NCBI GenBank assembly: GCA_022843805.1
Contig: JALHMY010000021.1
Coordinates: 1-64,000, forward strand
Reading direction: 5' to 3'
From: Fuerstiella sp.
Lineage (GTDB): Bacteria > Planctomycetota > Planctomycetia > Planctomycetales > Planctomycetaceae
DNA: 64,000 nt
Below are positions 36,474 through 45,747 of the stretch, piece after piece. The first letter of the stretch is position 1. Each line of letters starts with the position of its first letter. The position numbers were made by a program, and so were the translations under genes. A model generated the notes under the pieces. The model was not told where the DNA came from. It saw only the letters and a program-made list of their open reading frames with translations, and searched no databases.

Positions 36474-38525
36474 TCAATTCTCCTGCGACGGTTCAGCGTC
36501 CAGCAACCATGCTGAATTAAAATTGGCCGCCCACACGACTGAAGTGCTCGTATCACTTGCCGGGCCGTCTGGACCGGCTGGCGATGCGGATTCCGGCGGA
36601 GCAATTGACCGGACGGCGATGTCGCCCAGCCGTGGAAACAGCCACGCATTGGACGCTTTGAAATCCCGATCGTGTATTGTGTGGCCCGAATTGATCACCA
36701 CATAGCGTTTTGGATTTAATGGATTGGGGTAAATCAGGCTGATGGAATGCGTCTTTGCATCCCATTTGCGGTCCCCCACCTGAATCGTGTCGGCTGTCCA
36801 TTGAATGGGAAGCTGTGCAAGAATCTTTCGCAGCACTGCGTTGCTTCCGGGATCTCCGAACAGTACCAGATGATGACTGGCGATCGTTTCCTCATCCAGT
36901 GCCGTATCACTGATGACTTTTACTTCTCCCCTCATCCACTGATCAAACTCCGCCGAGAACTGATCAAAGACTCCTGCAGCCCACTTGTCGATGGCCGGAT
37001 TCTGAGGAGTGCCGGTTCCCTTAACGCAGACAAATGCGTCCATAAATGCATCGTCAATCGGCCCCTGAAGGCCGTGACGCTTGTGCATGTCCGGATTGCC
37101 GGCAAAAGCTCGGGACTCGGCATAACCCAATACTTCCCAGCCATTGCCTGTCCGCAGATAATACACTTCGGGAAGCAGACCATCGGCAGCCAGTCGACAG
37201 GGCAGTCGGCTGCCATTGACGAGTGCATCGCTGGCGATGTCACGTGAAATTCGGAAAGCCGTCACGTTATCTGTGACAATGCTGACATCGCCGTCCTCAG
37301 TCAGCTGAGCTTCAACCGTTGACGGCTGATAGACCGATTCAACTTCTTCGATGGTCAGCCAGTCGCACTGATTGTATTTGAGTGTTCGAGTTGTGAATCG
37401 AATGTGTTTTCGCTGGCTCGGGGCTGGCACGCCTTCGGCTGATTTTTCGAGGTGAAACGCCATAAACTGTTTCTGGCTTTCGGGGTCGAACTTGTGCCCC
37501 ATCCCGGGCCCAACGATCACTTTGACAGGCACGCTGAGTGCGGCGGCAGCCTCTGCCATCGTGGTACTGGCTGCCAGCTGAGGGTCCAGTTCACCGCCGT
37601 ACGTGCAGACCGGCACATTCGCAGCATTCAGCGCATAATCCACGGCATCGTAAATACCAAGAGTTGCGTGCTGCCATGCCGGAAGTTTTTCCATCTGCTT
37701 CTGATATTTGTAGAAGTCCACAAATCCTGCACCCGGCCCGACGGATGACCACAGGTGAGGATAATGCAGACCAAGATGCCATGCTCCGGCACCACCCATC
37801 GAAAACCCGTGCAGGGTAATACGTTTCTCGTCAATTCGAAATCGATGTTTCACGTCGTCCAGAGCTTCGAAGACATCCGTTTCACCCGCCCAGCGATAAG
37901 CGTTGCTTCCCCGACCATAGACATCCAGCTGAATCCAGTCGATTTTTTCCTTTGGTTTTCGCCCTTCAAACCGATGAATAAAGTTGACTTCATTCATTTC
38001 ATTAGCGCGGCCGTGCAGTACCAGATGCAACGGCCATTTTTTTGTATCGCCTGGATTAACGCCTGCCGGAAGTGTCAACGCATATGGCTGAATCGATCCA
38101 TCAACCCGACTCACATATCCGCGAATCGTCGAACCTTCCTGTGTCTGCCAGTCGGCTGTCCCGTTCTGCAGCTGAGCCGCTCGGGCAGCACCTGCTGACA
38201 ATACTTTGCGAGCCTGTTCTGCGTACTCGGGCCGATAGAATTCGTTGTGCTTCAGAATCCATGTGACTGCCTTTTCGAAGACTGCCACATCTGCCCACTG
38301 AGCTCTCAGTTCCCGACTGCCGGATACAAGCTTTCTGTCGAGTTCACTGACCGAAACCGTCAGTGCATTCAGGTTCGAACGCAGTTCCTGCAGAACTTCT
38401 TCTGACGGAGTTTCGTGCGGTGTAGCCTGCTGGGCATTTGCCTGCGGAAGGCCGAGGCTCTGGCAGATGGCCATGACGGCAATTGCTGTCGCCGACAGAC
38501 GAAAACGAGGGGCGCCATATCCCAT
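36474..38525 (-). CDS. Secreted alpha/beta hydrolase (S9/esterase-type)
   Basis: A 683-aa exported protein. ATG 38525 gives MGYGAPRFRLSATAIAVMAI and a signal peptide ending near QANAQQ; the frame is open further upstream but without support. After a helical segment (~35-130) comes a hydrolase domain: KWPLHLVLHGRANEMNEVNF, the nucleophile elbow HGFSMGGAGAWHLG and a His in GPGMGHKF. The rest (~400-683) is beta-rich, with GSNAVLRKILAQLPIQW near the end. The pattern is like planctomycete prolyl-oligopeptidase-type hydrolases and feruloyl-esterase-like proteins. The substrate is unknown. Confidence 0.85.
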   Translation of the reverse strand: MGYGAPRFRLSATAIAVMAICQSLGLPQANAQQATPHETPSEEVLQELRSNLNALTVSVSELDRKLVSGSRELRAQWADVAVFEKAVTWILKHNEFYRPEYAEQARKVLSAGAARAAQLQNGTADWQTQEGSTIRGYVSRVDGSIQPYALTLPAGVNPGDTKKWPLHLVLHGRANEMNEVNFIHRFEGRKPKEKIDWIQLDVYGRGSNAYRWAGETDVFEALDDVKHRFRIDEKRITLHGFSMGGAGAWHLGLHYPHLWSSVGPGAGFVDFYKYQKQMEKLPAWQHATLGIYDAVDYALNAANVPVCTYGGELDPQLAASTTMAEAAAALSVPVKVIVGPGMGHKFDPESQKQFMAFHLEKSAEGVPAPSQRKHIRFTTRTLKYNQCDWLTIEEVESVYQPSTVEAQLTEDGDVSIVTDNVTAFRISRDIASDALVNGSRLPCRLAADGLLPEVYYLRTGNGWEVLGYAESRAFAGNPDMHKRHGLQGPIDDAFMDAFVCVKGTGTPQNPAIDKWAAGVFDQFSAEFDQWMRGEVKVISDTALDEETIASHHLVLFGDPGSNAVLRKILAQLPIQWTADTIQVGDRKWDAKTHSISLIYPNPLNPKRYVVINSGHTIHDRDFKASNAWLFPRLGDIAVRSIAPPESASPAGPDGPASDTSTSVVWAANFNSAWLLDAEPSQEN

Positions 38526-38632
38526 ATTGTTTGTGCTCACCTGCTGAAACGGCTGCTTGCTGAAATGGCCTGCTTCCGATGATCGGACAGAACAGATTGC
38601 AGAAGTGTTATTGTTACAGAAGTGTTTTGATT

Positions 38633-38845
38633 TCAGGCCGTGGGCGCTCGTTCGGCTGACTGAAATCCGCAGCGATTGTGTGACCCGTCGCAGAATGGCC
38701 GGCGTTCGGATGCACCGCACCGGCAGAGCGCAACGGTTTCCTTACCACCCAGACTAAAGGTGTTGCCTGCAGCATCGCAGACAGAGATGGCACCGGTAAT
38801 CAGAAACGGACCGTTGTCTCGAACATTAATTTTGACTTCGGACAT
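38633..38845 (-). CDS. CDGSH-type iron-sulfur protein
   Basis: A 70-aa protein. The single CDGSH motif CRCGASERRPFCDGSH gives the three Cys (41, 43, 52) and one His (56) that hold a 2Fe-2S cluster. The N-terminal strand region NVRDNGPFLITGAISVCDAA is the usual fold start in the bacterial family. Such proteins are thought to be redox or cluster-transfer factors. It lies 107 bp upstream of the hydrolase start, same strand. Confidence 0.93.
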   Translation of the reverse strand: MSEVKINVRDNGPFLITGAISVCDAAGNTFSLGGKETVALCRCGASERRPFCDGSHNRCGFQSAERAPTA

Positions 38846-39001
38846 GACAGACTCATCCTCACAGAAACTGGAATCAGATACTCAAGATGAACGTGTTGAA
38901 GTACCGTGGAATACGGTCCCTTCAGCTGCACTGCCATGGCAGTACAGCCCACACGGTATCAGAAATCTGCTCACATTTCTGCGCGCTGCCGACAGAACCG
39001 C

Positions 39002-39625
39002 CTAACCAATGTTTTTTTCCAGAGCTTCCACTGCCAGTTCGATATCCCGACGGCGAAAAATGTCCAGCAGGCGAACGTGTTCGTCATAGATACTGATTGG
39101 CTGAATGTAATCTCGCTGCTGCGTTTCACAGAAGTGATGACGAATTCGTACGACAATCGATGACCAGATTGCGTCCAGATCACGCTGACCTGCCCGACTG
39201 ACAATGGACCGATGAAATGCAATATCCTGCTCTGCAATGGCAGAGAAATCATCTGCCAGACAGGCCAGGCGCATTTTTTCCAGAATCGCATTCCATATCT
39301 CGAAGTCCCGTTCAGTAATTGAGTCAAAGAACAGTCGGAGAGCAAAGGTCTCCACGCTGCGACGAATGGGGACAACCAGTTCACGAATGGAATCGAGAGG
39401 TCGTCGGGCAACTCGGACGCCAACGTTCCGAGTACCTTCCAGCAAACCCTCGGTGGATAACTGCTGCAAAGCCTCCCGAATAGGAGTTCGGCTGACTCCA
39501 AATCGCCTGGCGAGGTCAGCTTCATTCAGTCTGGCGCCTTCTGCCAGTCGACCACACAATAAGTCGTTTCGCAGATGATCTGCTATCTGTTCCCGAAGAC
39601 TCTGGTTGCGAAGAGGGGATTCCAT
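39002..39625 (-). CDS. GntR-family (FadR/FCD) transcriptional regulator
   Basis: A 207-aa regulator. The winged helix-turn-helix spans ~8-72: LREQIADHLRNDLLCGRLAE, then NEADLARRFGVSRTPIREAL and GLLEGTRNVGVRV. The FCD effector domain (~78-207) shows acidic and His residues of a metal-binding type (QDIAFHRSIV; YDEHVRLLDIF). This subfamily controls sugar-acid and organic-acid genes. It is divergent from the DUF1549 gene at 40047; a palindrome ATTGTATGCAATA in that interval and upstream of 50517 is its likely operator. The effector is unknown. Confidence 0.93.
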   Translation of the reverse strand: MESPLRNQSLREQIADHLRNDLLCGRLAEGARLNEADLARRFGVSRTPIREALQQLSTEGLLEGTRNVGVRVARRPLDSIRELVVPIRRSVETFALRLFFDSITERDFEIWNAILEKMRLACLADDFSAIAEQDIAFHRSIVSRAGQRDLDAIWSSIVVRIRHHFCETQQRDYIQPISIYDEHVRLLDIFRRRDIELAVEALEKNIG

Positions 39626-39691
39626 TTGATTCCAGAAAGGATTTTCAAAGGTAACGGCGGCATGCGACGTTAGAATTGATGAAAGACACCA

Positions 39692-39812
39692 CTAGTGCTA
39701 TGTCAGGCATTGAATTTCGGGTAGTGGACCTTGCTAAAGGTCCTGCAGCAAGGGGATCTTTAGCAAGATCCACTACCTGCAACCCGAATTCCTGATCCTG
39801 ACGGAGCACTAG
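39692..39812. repeat. 121-bp inverted-repeat (MITE-like) element
   Basis: Ends CTAGTGCT (39692-39699) and AGCACTAG (39805-39812) are perfect inverted copies, followed inside by GTCAGG, GAATT and CGGG in both orientations and by GTAGTGGA(C/T)C around a central hairpin. No coding capacity. It sits in the interval between the GntR gene and the promoter of the DUF1549 gene. Confidence 0.82.
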
Positions 39813-39932
39813 ATATCGAGGCCGATGAGAATCTTCAACTATAAATAATCAGCAGTTTTACTAGCATTCCGACGATTGGAAGCCAGGCCGACGATTGGAT
39901 GAGCAAACACAGCACCATCGGTGACAAAGCAA

Positions 39933-39969
39933 TTGACAAAAACGCCATCGATGCATATTGTATGCAATA
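39933..39969 (+). promoter_or_regulatory. Promoter with overlapping GntR-type operator, PSD1 cluster
   Basis: TTGACA (39933-39938), 17 bp, then TATTGT (39956-39961) is a fair sigma-70 promoter for the gene at 40047. The palindrome ATTG-TATG-CAAT (within ATTGTATGCAATA, 39957-39969) overlaps the -10 box, a good place for a repressor. The same 13 bases occur at 50394-50406. Confidence 0.6.
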
Positions 39970-40046
39970 CGCAATTCAAATCAAGTGCAGGGCGTCGTGG
40001 TCAGAAATTCCCCGACGATAATGTTCCCCATCGAAATGGCGGTTGA

Positions 40047-42935
40047 ATGAAGCATTCCGAATTGGCCGTACAACTCTCTGTTTTGTTGATTCTGTGCTTA
40101 TCCGTAAGTTCAGTCGCCGAAACGGCTGATTCTCCGGCAGGTGCCGATGTGACAACGGCGGCCCGGGGAAGCGATCACGGGCAGTCCGATTTCTGGTCAT
40201 TCCGGCACATACAGCGCCCCGAACCTCTTGTTGCCGCATCTCCTTCTGCTGAACCATCCCGGGCAGCGCTCGACCGATTTGTACTGCATCAGCTGCAGCA
40301 GCGAGGTCTGTCGTTTGCACCGGAAGCGGATCGGCCGACGCTTTGTCGGCGGCTGTATCTGGATCTGACCGGGCTGCCGCCAACTCCATTGCAGTCGGCC
40401 GAGTTTCTGAATGACCCGTCGGCGGACGCCGTTGAGCATCTTGTTGATCGGTTGCTGGCCTCGCCCCAGTACGGAGAGCGATGGGGGCGGCAGTGGCTGG
40501 ATGTGGCCGGATATGCAGATAGTAACGGGTATATTCGCCATGATTCACCGCGCCCGCTTGCCTGGCGCTATCGCGACTATGTCATTGACAGCCTGAATGC
40601 AGACAAGCCGTACGATCAGTTCTGGATTGAGCAGCTGGCGGGTGACGAACTGGTTGACTATCAGAACGCTGAACATCTGACGGCTGATGAAATCCAGATG
40701 CTGACCGCCACTCATTTTATGCGAAATGCTCCGGACGGCACTGACAATACGGAAGGCAATGAGACGACTCGAACGATTGAGCGTTACGCCGTGCTGGAAT
40801 CTCTTTTGCAGACCACGATGTCGGCGATGTTTGGAATGACGATCGAGTGTGCCCGATGTCACGATCATAAATTTGATCCGATCCCTCAGCGAGACTACTA
40901 CGCGCTGCAGGCAATATTTTATCCGGCATTCAACGTCCGCGAATGGGTTCAGCCAAAGAATCGGTGGATTTATGCTGCAGGAACAGCAGACGTCGCTGCA
41001 TGGCGTGCTTCGGCAGAAAAGTCAGACGCCGAAATTGCTGTGCTCAGGAATGCCCATCGTGACTGGATTGCAGCTCATCGACCCTCCGGTCAGGCCGAAT
41101 GGCGAGATGCATTTGAGACAGAGAGTCTGGTTTCGAAATGGACAGCATCGGTCAGGGGCGACCAGTACGCCGGACCTGCGACACTGACAGCGCTGGACAG
41201 TACTTCAGCCCCGGCTGCACAGTCAGAAGCTGGCCAGCTAAAAATCTTTGCCGCACCCGGAGGTGACAGTCGCTGGCTGGCAACTCAGCAGGTATTCGAC
41301 TGGACACCGGAGAAAACCGGCCACTGGATTCAGGTAAGTTTTGACCTCGTGGAAAGCCATGGAGCCGATGGTCGGCCAGCCGAACGAATTGGCTACTACA
41401 TTGCGATGCATGACCATGATGACAACAGTGAAGTCAAAGGTGGCAATATCCTGCTGGATGGCAATCCGGCTGGCGGAGCCAGCGTTGTTGTCGACTATCC
41501 GGGCCGTGACCAGACTGGTCTGGGGAGCATTGGAAAAACCGGCTATGTTGCCGGCCACCGTTTTGGGGTCCGGGTAACTCGAACAGCAGAGAACGAGTAC
41601 CTTCTGCAGCATCTTGTGGATGATCAGGCGGAGCCCGGAACTTTAACTCTGACGAACGAGCAGCTGCCGAATGGAGCATTTGGATTTGAATTATGCTGTT
41701 CGCGGAATTTTACGGTTGACAATGTTCTGGTCGAAAGTTCGGCTCAGGGTACTCCACAGACGGCGGAATCCGAAGAGCAGTTAGCGTATGCAACTGAACT
41801 TGAGCAGCGGGTTCTGCAGCTGGACGCCGCTATTGCCGCCGTGAACGCGAAGCGTTTGCCTGAGCCGGGCACAATCGCCTGGGCCACGGATCTGAGTGAA
41901 AAATCTCCGGAGACTCGGGTGCTGAAACGCGGTGATTATTTTCAGCCGGGGGATGTAGTAGAGCCGGGGCCTCTGGCGGTACTTGAAGATTCTGAAAGTC
42001 GGATGAAGATTGAGCCGCCGGCGTGTGGCAGTAAAACAACGGGGCGCAGGCTGGCGTTCGCGCGATGGGCCACTCAGCCTGATTCTCGTGCAGCCGCCCT
42101 GCTGGCTCGGGTTCAGGTCGATCGAATCTGGCGCGGGCACTTTGGACAGGGTCTGGTTCCAACACCGGAGAATTTTGGTTCGAGCGGCGTTGCGCCCAGT
42201 CATCCGGAACTTCTGGAGTGGCTTGCATCGGAACTGATCGCGTCGGGATGGAAACAGAAAACCATTCACCGCATGATTGTGCTCTCGAAAACCTGGCGTC
42301 AGACATCCGTCACGCCTGATGCAGCTGTTCAGCAGGATCCGCAGAATACTCTATACAGTCGGTTCCCCGCTCATCGGCTTGAAGCGGAGCAGGTGCGGGA
42401 CAGCATGCTGGCTGCTGCGGGAGTGCTCAATCTGCAGGGAGGTGGTCCGGCGATCGAAACGGTCGATCAGGGCGATCGTCAGATTGTGCTGCCTGAGCCG
42501 GTCGGACCGGGACCGCATGCTGTCGATCGAAGGAGTATTTATATTCGTTATCGTCGCAGTCAGCCGCTCACATTTCTGAAGACATTTGATCAGGCATCAC
42601 CTGATCCAAACTGTGTCAGCCGTCAGGCGTCAACTGTTGTCGCGCAGTCGCTGGCGATGCTGAACGGGGGTTTTGCCCGACGGATGGGGCAGGAGTTTGC
42701 AACTCGGGTTTCCGCTCAGGCAGCGGAAGGGTCGCTGGAGGAGGCAGTCCGGTATGCCTTTCAGGTGGCTCTGGTGCGCGATCCGGCACCAGAGGAACTG
42801 ACTCGATGCTGTGAATTTCTGGAACAGCAGATACAGCAATATCAGGTTGAATCTGCTGACAAGGCGAAGTTGCTCGCACTGGCGGACTTTTGTCGGATGC
42901 TGCTGGCATCCAATGAGTTCCTGTATTTGCAGTAG
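40047..42935 (+). CDS. DUF1549/DUF1553 planctomycete cytochrome-type protein (short form)
   Basis: A 962-aa secreted protein. Signal peptide MKHSELAVQLSVLLILCLSV ends near SSVAETA. The DUF1549 domain follows (LYLDLTGLPPTPLQSAEFL; YGERWGRQWLDVAGYADSNG), with a heme-c-type CARCH at 268-272 in CARCHDHKFDPI. A middle beta-rich region (~350-580) resembles a concanavalin-type fold. The DUF1553/PSD1 domain follows (GRRLAFARWATQPDSRAAAL; NFGSSGVAPSHPELLEWLAS; FLYLQ end). It lacks the N-terminal cytochrome domain of its paralogue at 45748. The family is nearly always followed by DUF1501, as here. Molecular function is unknown; a role in periplasmic sugar use is suspected. Confidence 0.92.
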   Translation: MKHSELAVQLSVLLILCLSVSSVAETADSPAGADVTTAARGSDHGQSDFWSFRHIQRPEPLVAASPSAEPSRAALDRFVLHQLQQRGLSFAPEADRPTLCRRLYLDLTGLPPTPLQSAEFLNDPSADAVEHLVDRLLASPQYGERWGRQWLDVAGYADSNGYIRHDSPRPLAWRYRDYVIDSLNADKPYDQFWIEQLAGDELVDYQNAEHLTADEIQMLTATHFMRNAPDGTDNTEGNETTRTIERYAVLESLLQTTMSAMFGMTIECARCHDHKFDPIPQRDYYALQAIFYPAFNVREWVQPKNRWIYAAGTADVAAWRASAEKSDAEIAVLRNAHRDWIAAHRPSGQAEWRDAFETESLVSKWTASVRGDQYAGPATLTALDSTSAPAAQSEAGQLKIFAAPGGDSRWLATQQVFDWTPEKTGHWIQVSFDLVESHGADGRPAERIGYYIAMHDHDDNSEVKGGNILLDGNPAGGASVVVDYPGRDQTGLGSIGKTGYVAGHRFGVRVTRTAENEYLLQHLVDDQAEPGTLTLTNEQLPNGAFGFELCCSRNFTVDNVLVESSAQGTPQTAESEEQLAYATELEQRVLQLDAAIAAVNAKRLPEPGTIAWATDLSEKSPETRVLKRGDYFQPGDVVEPGPLAVLEDSESRMKIEPPACGSKTTGRRLAFARWATQPDSRAAALLARVQVDRIWRGHFGQGLVPTPENFGSSGVAPSHPELLEWLASELIASGWKQKTIHRMIVLSKTWRQTSVTPDAAVQQDPQNTLYSRFPAHRLEAEQVRDSMLAAAGVLNLQGGGPAIETVDQGDRQIVLPEPVGPGPHAVDRRSIYIRYRRSQPLTFLKTFDQASPDPNCVSRQASTVVAQSLAMLNGGFARRMGQEFATRVSAQAAEGSLEEAVRYAFQVALVRDPAPEELTRCCEFLEQQIQQYQVESADKAKLLALADFCRMLLASNEFLYLQ

Positions 42936-43000
42936 AAGCGTGTTCTCATGGCAAATACTGATCTTTCTCAGGTGAATACTCAGATGCTCAGGTGAATCGA

Positions 43001-44482
43001 ATGTTCAAGAGTCATCACAGTGCAGTGAATCAGGCAGTGAATCAGGCCGCATCGAACTGGTCTCGTCGTGCTCTTTTGAAGAGCGGAATGCTGGGGCTTG
43101 GCTGGTCGGCCATGGCGTCCCGGATTTGTGAAGCGGTGATGCCGCATGGAAACGGCGGCGGTCACGACGCATCTGTTTCCGGGGGATCTTCCCGACCGCC
43201 GGACCTGGTTCCCCGGGCAAAGCGTATGGTGCTGCTGTTCCAGCATGGCGGTCCCAGTCAGATTGACCTGTTTGATCCCAAGCCGAGGCTGCATGACTTT
43301 GCCGGGAAGCCGATTCCGGTGGAGGTGGAGGCCTTCTTTGACGGGAACAACAGTGGTCGCTGTCAGCCCAGCCCCTTTCGTTTCACTCGACGTGGCGAGA
43401 GCGGGATGGAATTCAGTGAACTGCTTCCTCAGCTGGGTGGCTGTGCCGATGATTTGTGCATGATTCGTTCGCTGCATACGGTTGTGAATGATCATGAAGG
43501 AGCTCTGCGGCACTTCCAGACGGGCAAGCCGCGCATTGGTCGACCAACAATCGGTTCATGGCTGACCTATGCACTTGGGACTTCGAACTCCCGGCTGCCG
43601 CCTTATGTGGTCCTGTCGGACCCAGGTCATGATCAGGTCGACGGGATTCGCAACTGGTCATCCGGATTTCTTCCGGCTGTCTGGCAGGGAACGCCGCTGA
43701 GACCTGAGGGTCCGGCTCTGTTTGATCTTGAGCTTCCTCCGGGCGTTACGGCTGATGCTCAGCGTCAGCAGCTGGAACTGCTGGAGTTTCTGAACCGCGA
43801 TCACAAAAAGCGGCTGCCTCATCTGAATGATCTGGATGCTCGGATTGCCAGCAACTCGCTCGCGGGCAGCATCCGCGATGAGATCACTTCGGCAATGGAT
43901 ATCTCGAAGGAGACTGAGGAAACTCAGAAGATGTATGGTATTGGCAATCCGGCAACAGGAACATACAGCCGTCGATGTCTGATGGCTCGTCGCCTGCTGG
44001 AGTCCGGAGTTCCTTTTGTGGCGGTCTTCAACGACTCCATTCTTGGTGATCCCTGGGACACTCATTTTGCTCATAACGAGCGTATTCGCAAAGCGGCCGA
44101 CAATGTGGATCGTCCTTCTGCCGCACTGATTCAGGACCTGAAGCGAGTTGGCCTGCTGGAAGACACAATCGTGCTTTGGGCAGGCGAGTTTGGACGTTTG
44201 CCGGTTGTTGAGAGCAAGGATGGACGCGATCACAACCGTCATGCGTTTACCGCGCTGGTTGCAGGCGGAGGATTTCGAAAGGGATACGTCCATGGAGTGA
44301 CGGATGACTTTGGATACAAAGTCGCCGAAAAGCCAGTGGCCGTTGGTGAGCTGCATGCGACGCTGCTGGCTCAGTTCGGCATCGATCACTGGCAGCTGAC
44401 ATATGCACATCAGGGAAGAAACGAGAGTCTGACAGACGCGGATATCACGGGTGTGGAACCGGTGAGCGATCTGATTTCATAA
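43001..44482 (+). CDS. DUF1501 protein (alkaline phosphatase-like superfamily), Tat-exported
   Basis: A 493-aa protein. ATG 43001 is preferred because AGGTGA lies five bases before it; a GTG at 42992 is in frame. N-terminal SRRALLKSGMLGLGWSAMAS has a twin-arginine type signal. Typical DUF1501 segments are LLFQHGGPSQIDLFDPKP, GAL-R-HFQTGKPRIGRPTIGSW, YVVLSDPG, WDTHFAHNERIRKAADNVDR, LWAGEFGRLPVVESKDGRDH and DDFGYKVAEKPV. The Asp/His residues resemble sulfatase/phosphatase-fold metal sites. Paired with the DUF1549 gene 65 bp upstream; the two probably act together in the periplasm. Confidence 0.93.
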   Translation: MFKSHHSAVNQAVNQAASNWSRRALLKSGMLGLGWSAMASRICEAVMPHGNGGGHDASVSGGSSRPPDLVPRAKRMVLLFQHGGPSQIDLFDPKPRLHDFAGKPIPVEVEAFFDGNNSGRCQPSPFRFTRRGESGMEFSELLPQLGGCADDLCMIRSLHTVVNDHEGALRHFQTGKPRIGRPTIGSWLTYALGTSNSRLPPYVVLSDPGHDQVDGIRNWSSGFLPAVWQGTPLRPEGPALFDLELPPGVTADAQRQQLELLEFLNRDHKKRLPHLNDLDARIASNSLAGSIRDEITSAMDISKETEETQKMYGIGNPATGTYSRRCLMARRLLESGVPFVAVFNDSILGDPWDTHFAHNERIRKAADNVDRPSAALIQDLKRVGLLEDTIVLWAGEFGRLPVVESKDGRDHNRHAFTALVAGGGFRKGYVHGVTDDFGYKVAEKPVAVGELHATLLAQFGIDHWQLTYAHQGRNESLTDADITGVEPVSDLIS

Positions 44483-44486
44483 AGGA

Positions 44487-45671
44487 ATGGGGGACAACGT
44501 GAGAATTGCGGAAGTCGTTTGTCAGTTGCTGCGAGTACCGAATGTTGAACGCAAGACCGCCAGCAGTCAGGATGCGGTGATTGTGCGCGTTCGCACGGAG
44601 TGCGGACTGGAAGGTATTGGGGAGGCTGATTCCCAGCCTGAAGTTGTCAAGGCCATCATTGATGCGCCTTACAGTCACAACATAGCCTGTGGGCTGCGAC
44701 AGCTGCTGATTGGTGAAGATCCGCTGGATATAACCAGACTCTGGCAGAAGATGTACCGGGGAACGATGTATTACGGTCGATCGAGTGTCACGATTACTGC
44801 GATGGCCGCCATTGATATGGCGCTCTGGGATCTTAAGGGAAAATATTTTGATACGCCGATCTGTCAGCTTCTTGGCGGTCAGCAGCATCAGAAAATTCAG
44901 GCCTATGCGTCCTGTCTTTTTGGTCGTGATGGTGCACATACTCGCGATATTGCCCGCCGATGGTCAGCAGAAGGTTACCGCGCGATTAAGTTTGGCTGGG
45001 AGCCTATGGGTCAGAGCCTTGCACTGGATCTGGATCTGGTTCGGGGGGCGCGTGAGGGAATTGGCGACGGCATTCTGCTGATTGACGCTGGCTGTATCTG
45101 GGATGCTCGCACAGCGCTGCGTCGCGCCAAAGCGTTTGAGAAATACGATCTGACCTGGCTGGAAGAGCCGCTGAGAGCTGACGATGTGGCTGGTTACCGC
45201 TGGCTTCGCAATCGATCGCCTATACCAATTGCGGGTGGAGAACAGGAATGCGGTCGCGAATCCTGGCGGCCGCTGATTGATGCTCATGCGTTCGATGTTT
45301 ATCAGGTCGATCTGGCAAGGAATGGTTTTACAGAAGCGGATTATATTCGTCAGCGAGTTCAGGAAATTGGTGCTCAGCTTTGTAATCACTGCTACACAAG
45401 TCCGGTGACTGTCGCAGCCAGTCTTCACTGGCTGTCAACCTGCAGAGACACGTTTCTGTTCGAAGACGGTGTCGACGATTCGCCACTTCGGCACAAGCTG
45501 ACGCATGAACGAGTCCAGGCCGTGGACGGCTGGATTACGGTGCCGCCGGGACCAGGACTGGGCGTCACTCTGGATGAGGACTTTGTCGACGAGTATTTGA
45601 TTGCGGAATCGGGCCGGGAAACGAATGGCGACAATCGTTGTATGGTTGAATCCGCAGCACAGACGAAATAA
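44487..45671 (+). CDS. Enolase-superfamily enzyme, mandelate racemase/muconate lactonizing type
   Basis: A 394-aa enzyme. The N-terminal capping domain (~1-120) is followed by a TIM barrel. Metal ligands are Asp200 (LLIDAG), Glu226 (WLEEPL) and Glu252 (GGEQECGR); Lys168 in AIKFGW is a likely base and His301 in NHCYTS its partner. The likely substrate is an acid sugar, whose alpha-proton would be removed before dehydration or racemisation. It follows the DUF1501 stop by four bases, so it is in the same operon. GTG 44499 after GGGGGA is an alternative start. Substrate specificity cannot be read from sequence. Confidence 0.9.
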   Translation: MGDNVRIAEVVCQLLRVPNVERKTASSQDAVIVRVRTECGLEGIGEADSQPEVVKAIIDAPYSHNIACGLRQLLIGEDPLDITRLWQKMYRGTMYYGRSSVTITAMAAIDMALWDLKGKYFDTPICQLLGGQQHQKIQAYASCLFGRDGAHTRDIARRWSAEGYRAIKFGWEPMGQSLALDLDLVRGAREGIGDGILLIDAGCIWDARTALRRAKAFEKYDLTWLEEPLRADDVAGYRWLRNRSPIPIAGGEQECGRESWRPLIDAHAFDVYQVDLARNGFTEADYIRQRVQEIGAQLCNHCYTSPVTVAASLHWLSTCRDTFLFEDGVDDSPLRHKLTHERVQAVDGWITVPPGPGLGVTLDEDFVDEYLIAESGRETNGDNRCMVESAAQTK

Positions 45672-45747
45672 GTCAGCTCAGCGATTTCCCGGCCGGAATT
45701 CAGACGGCCGTTAGAATTGTTGAGCAGATTGACGAGGATCAGTTGAT

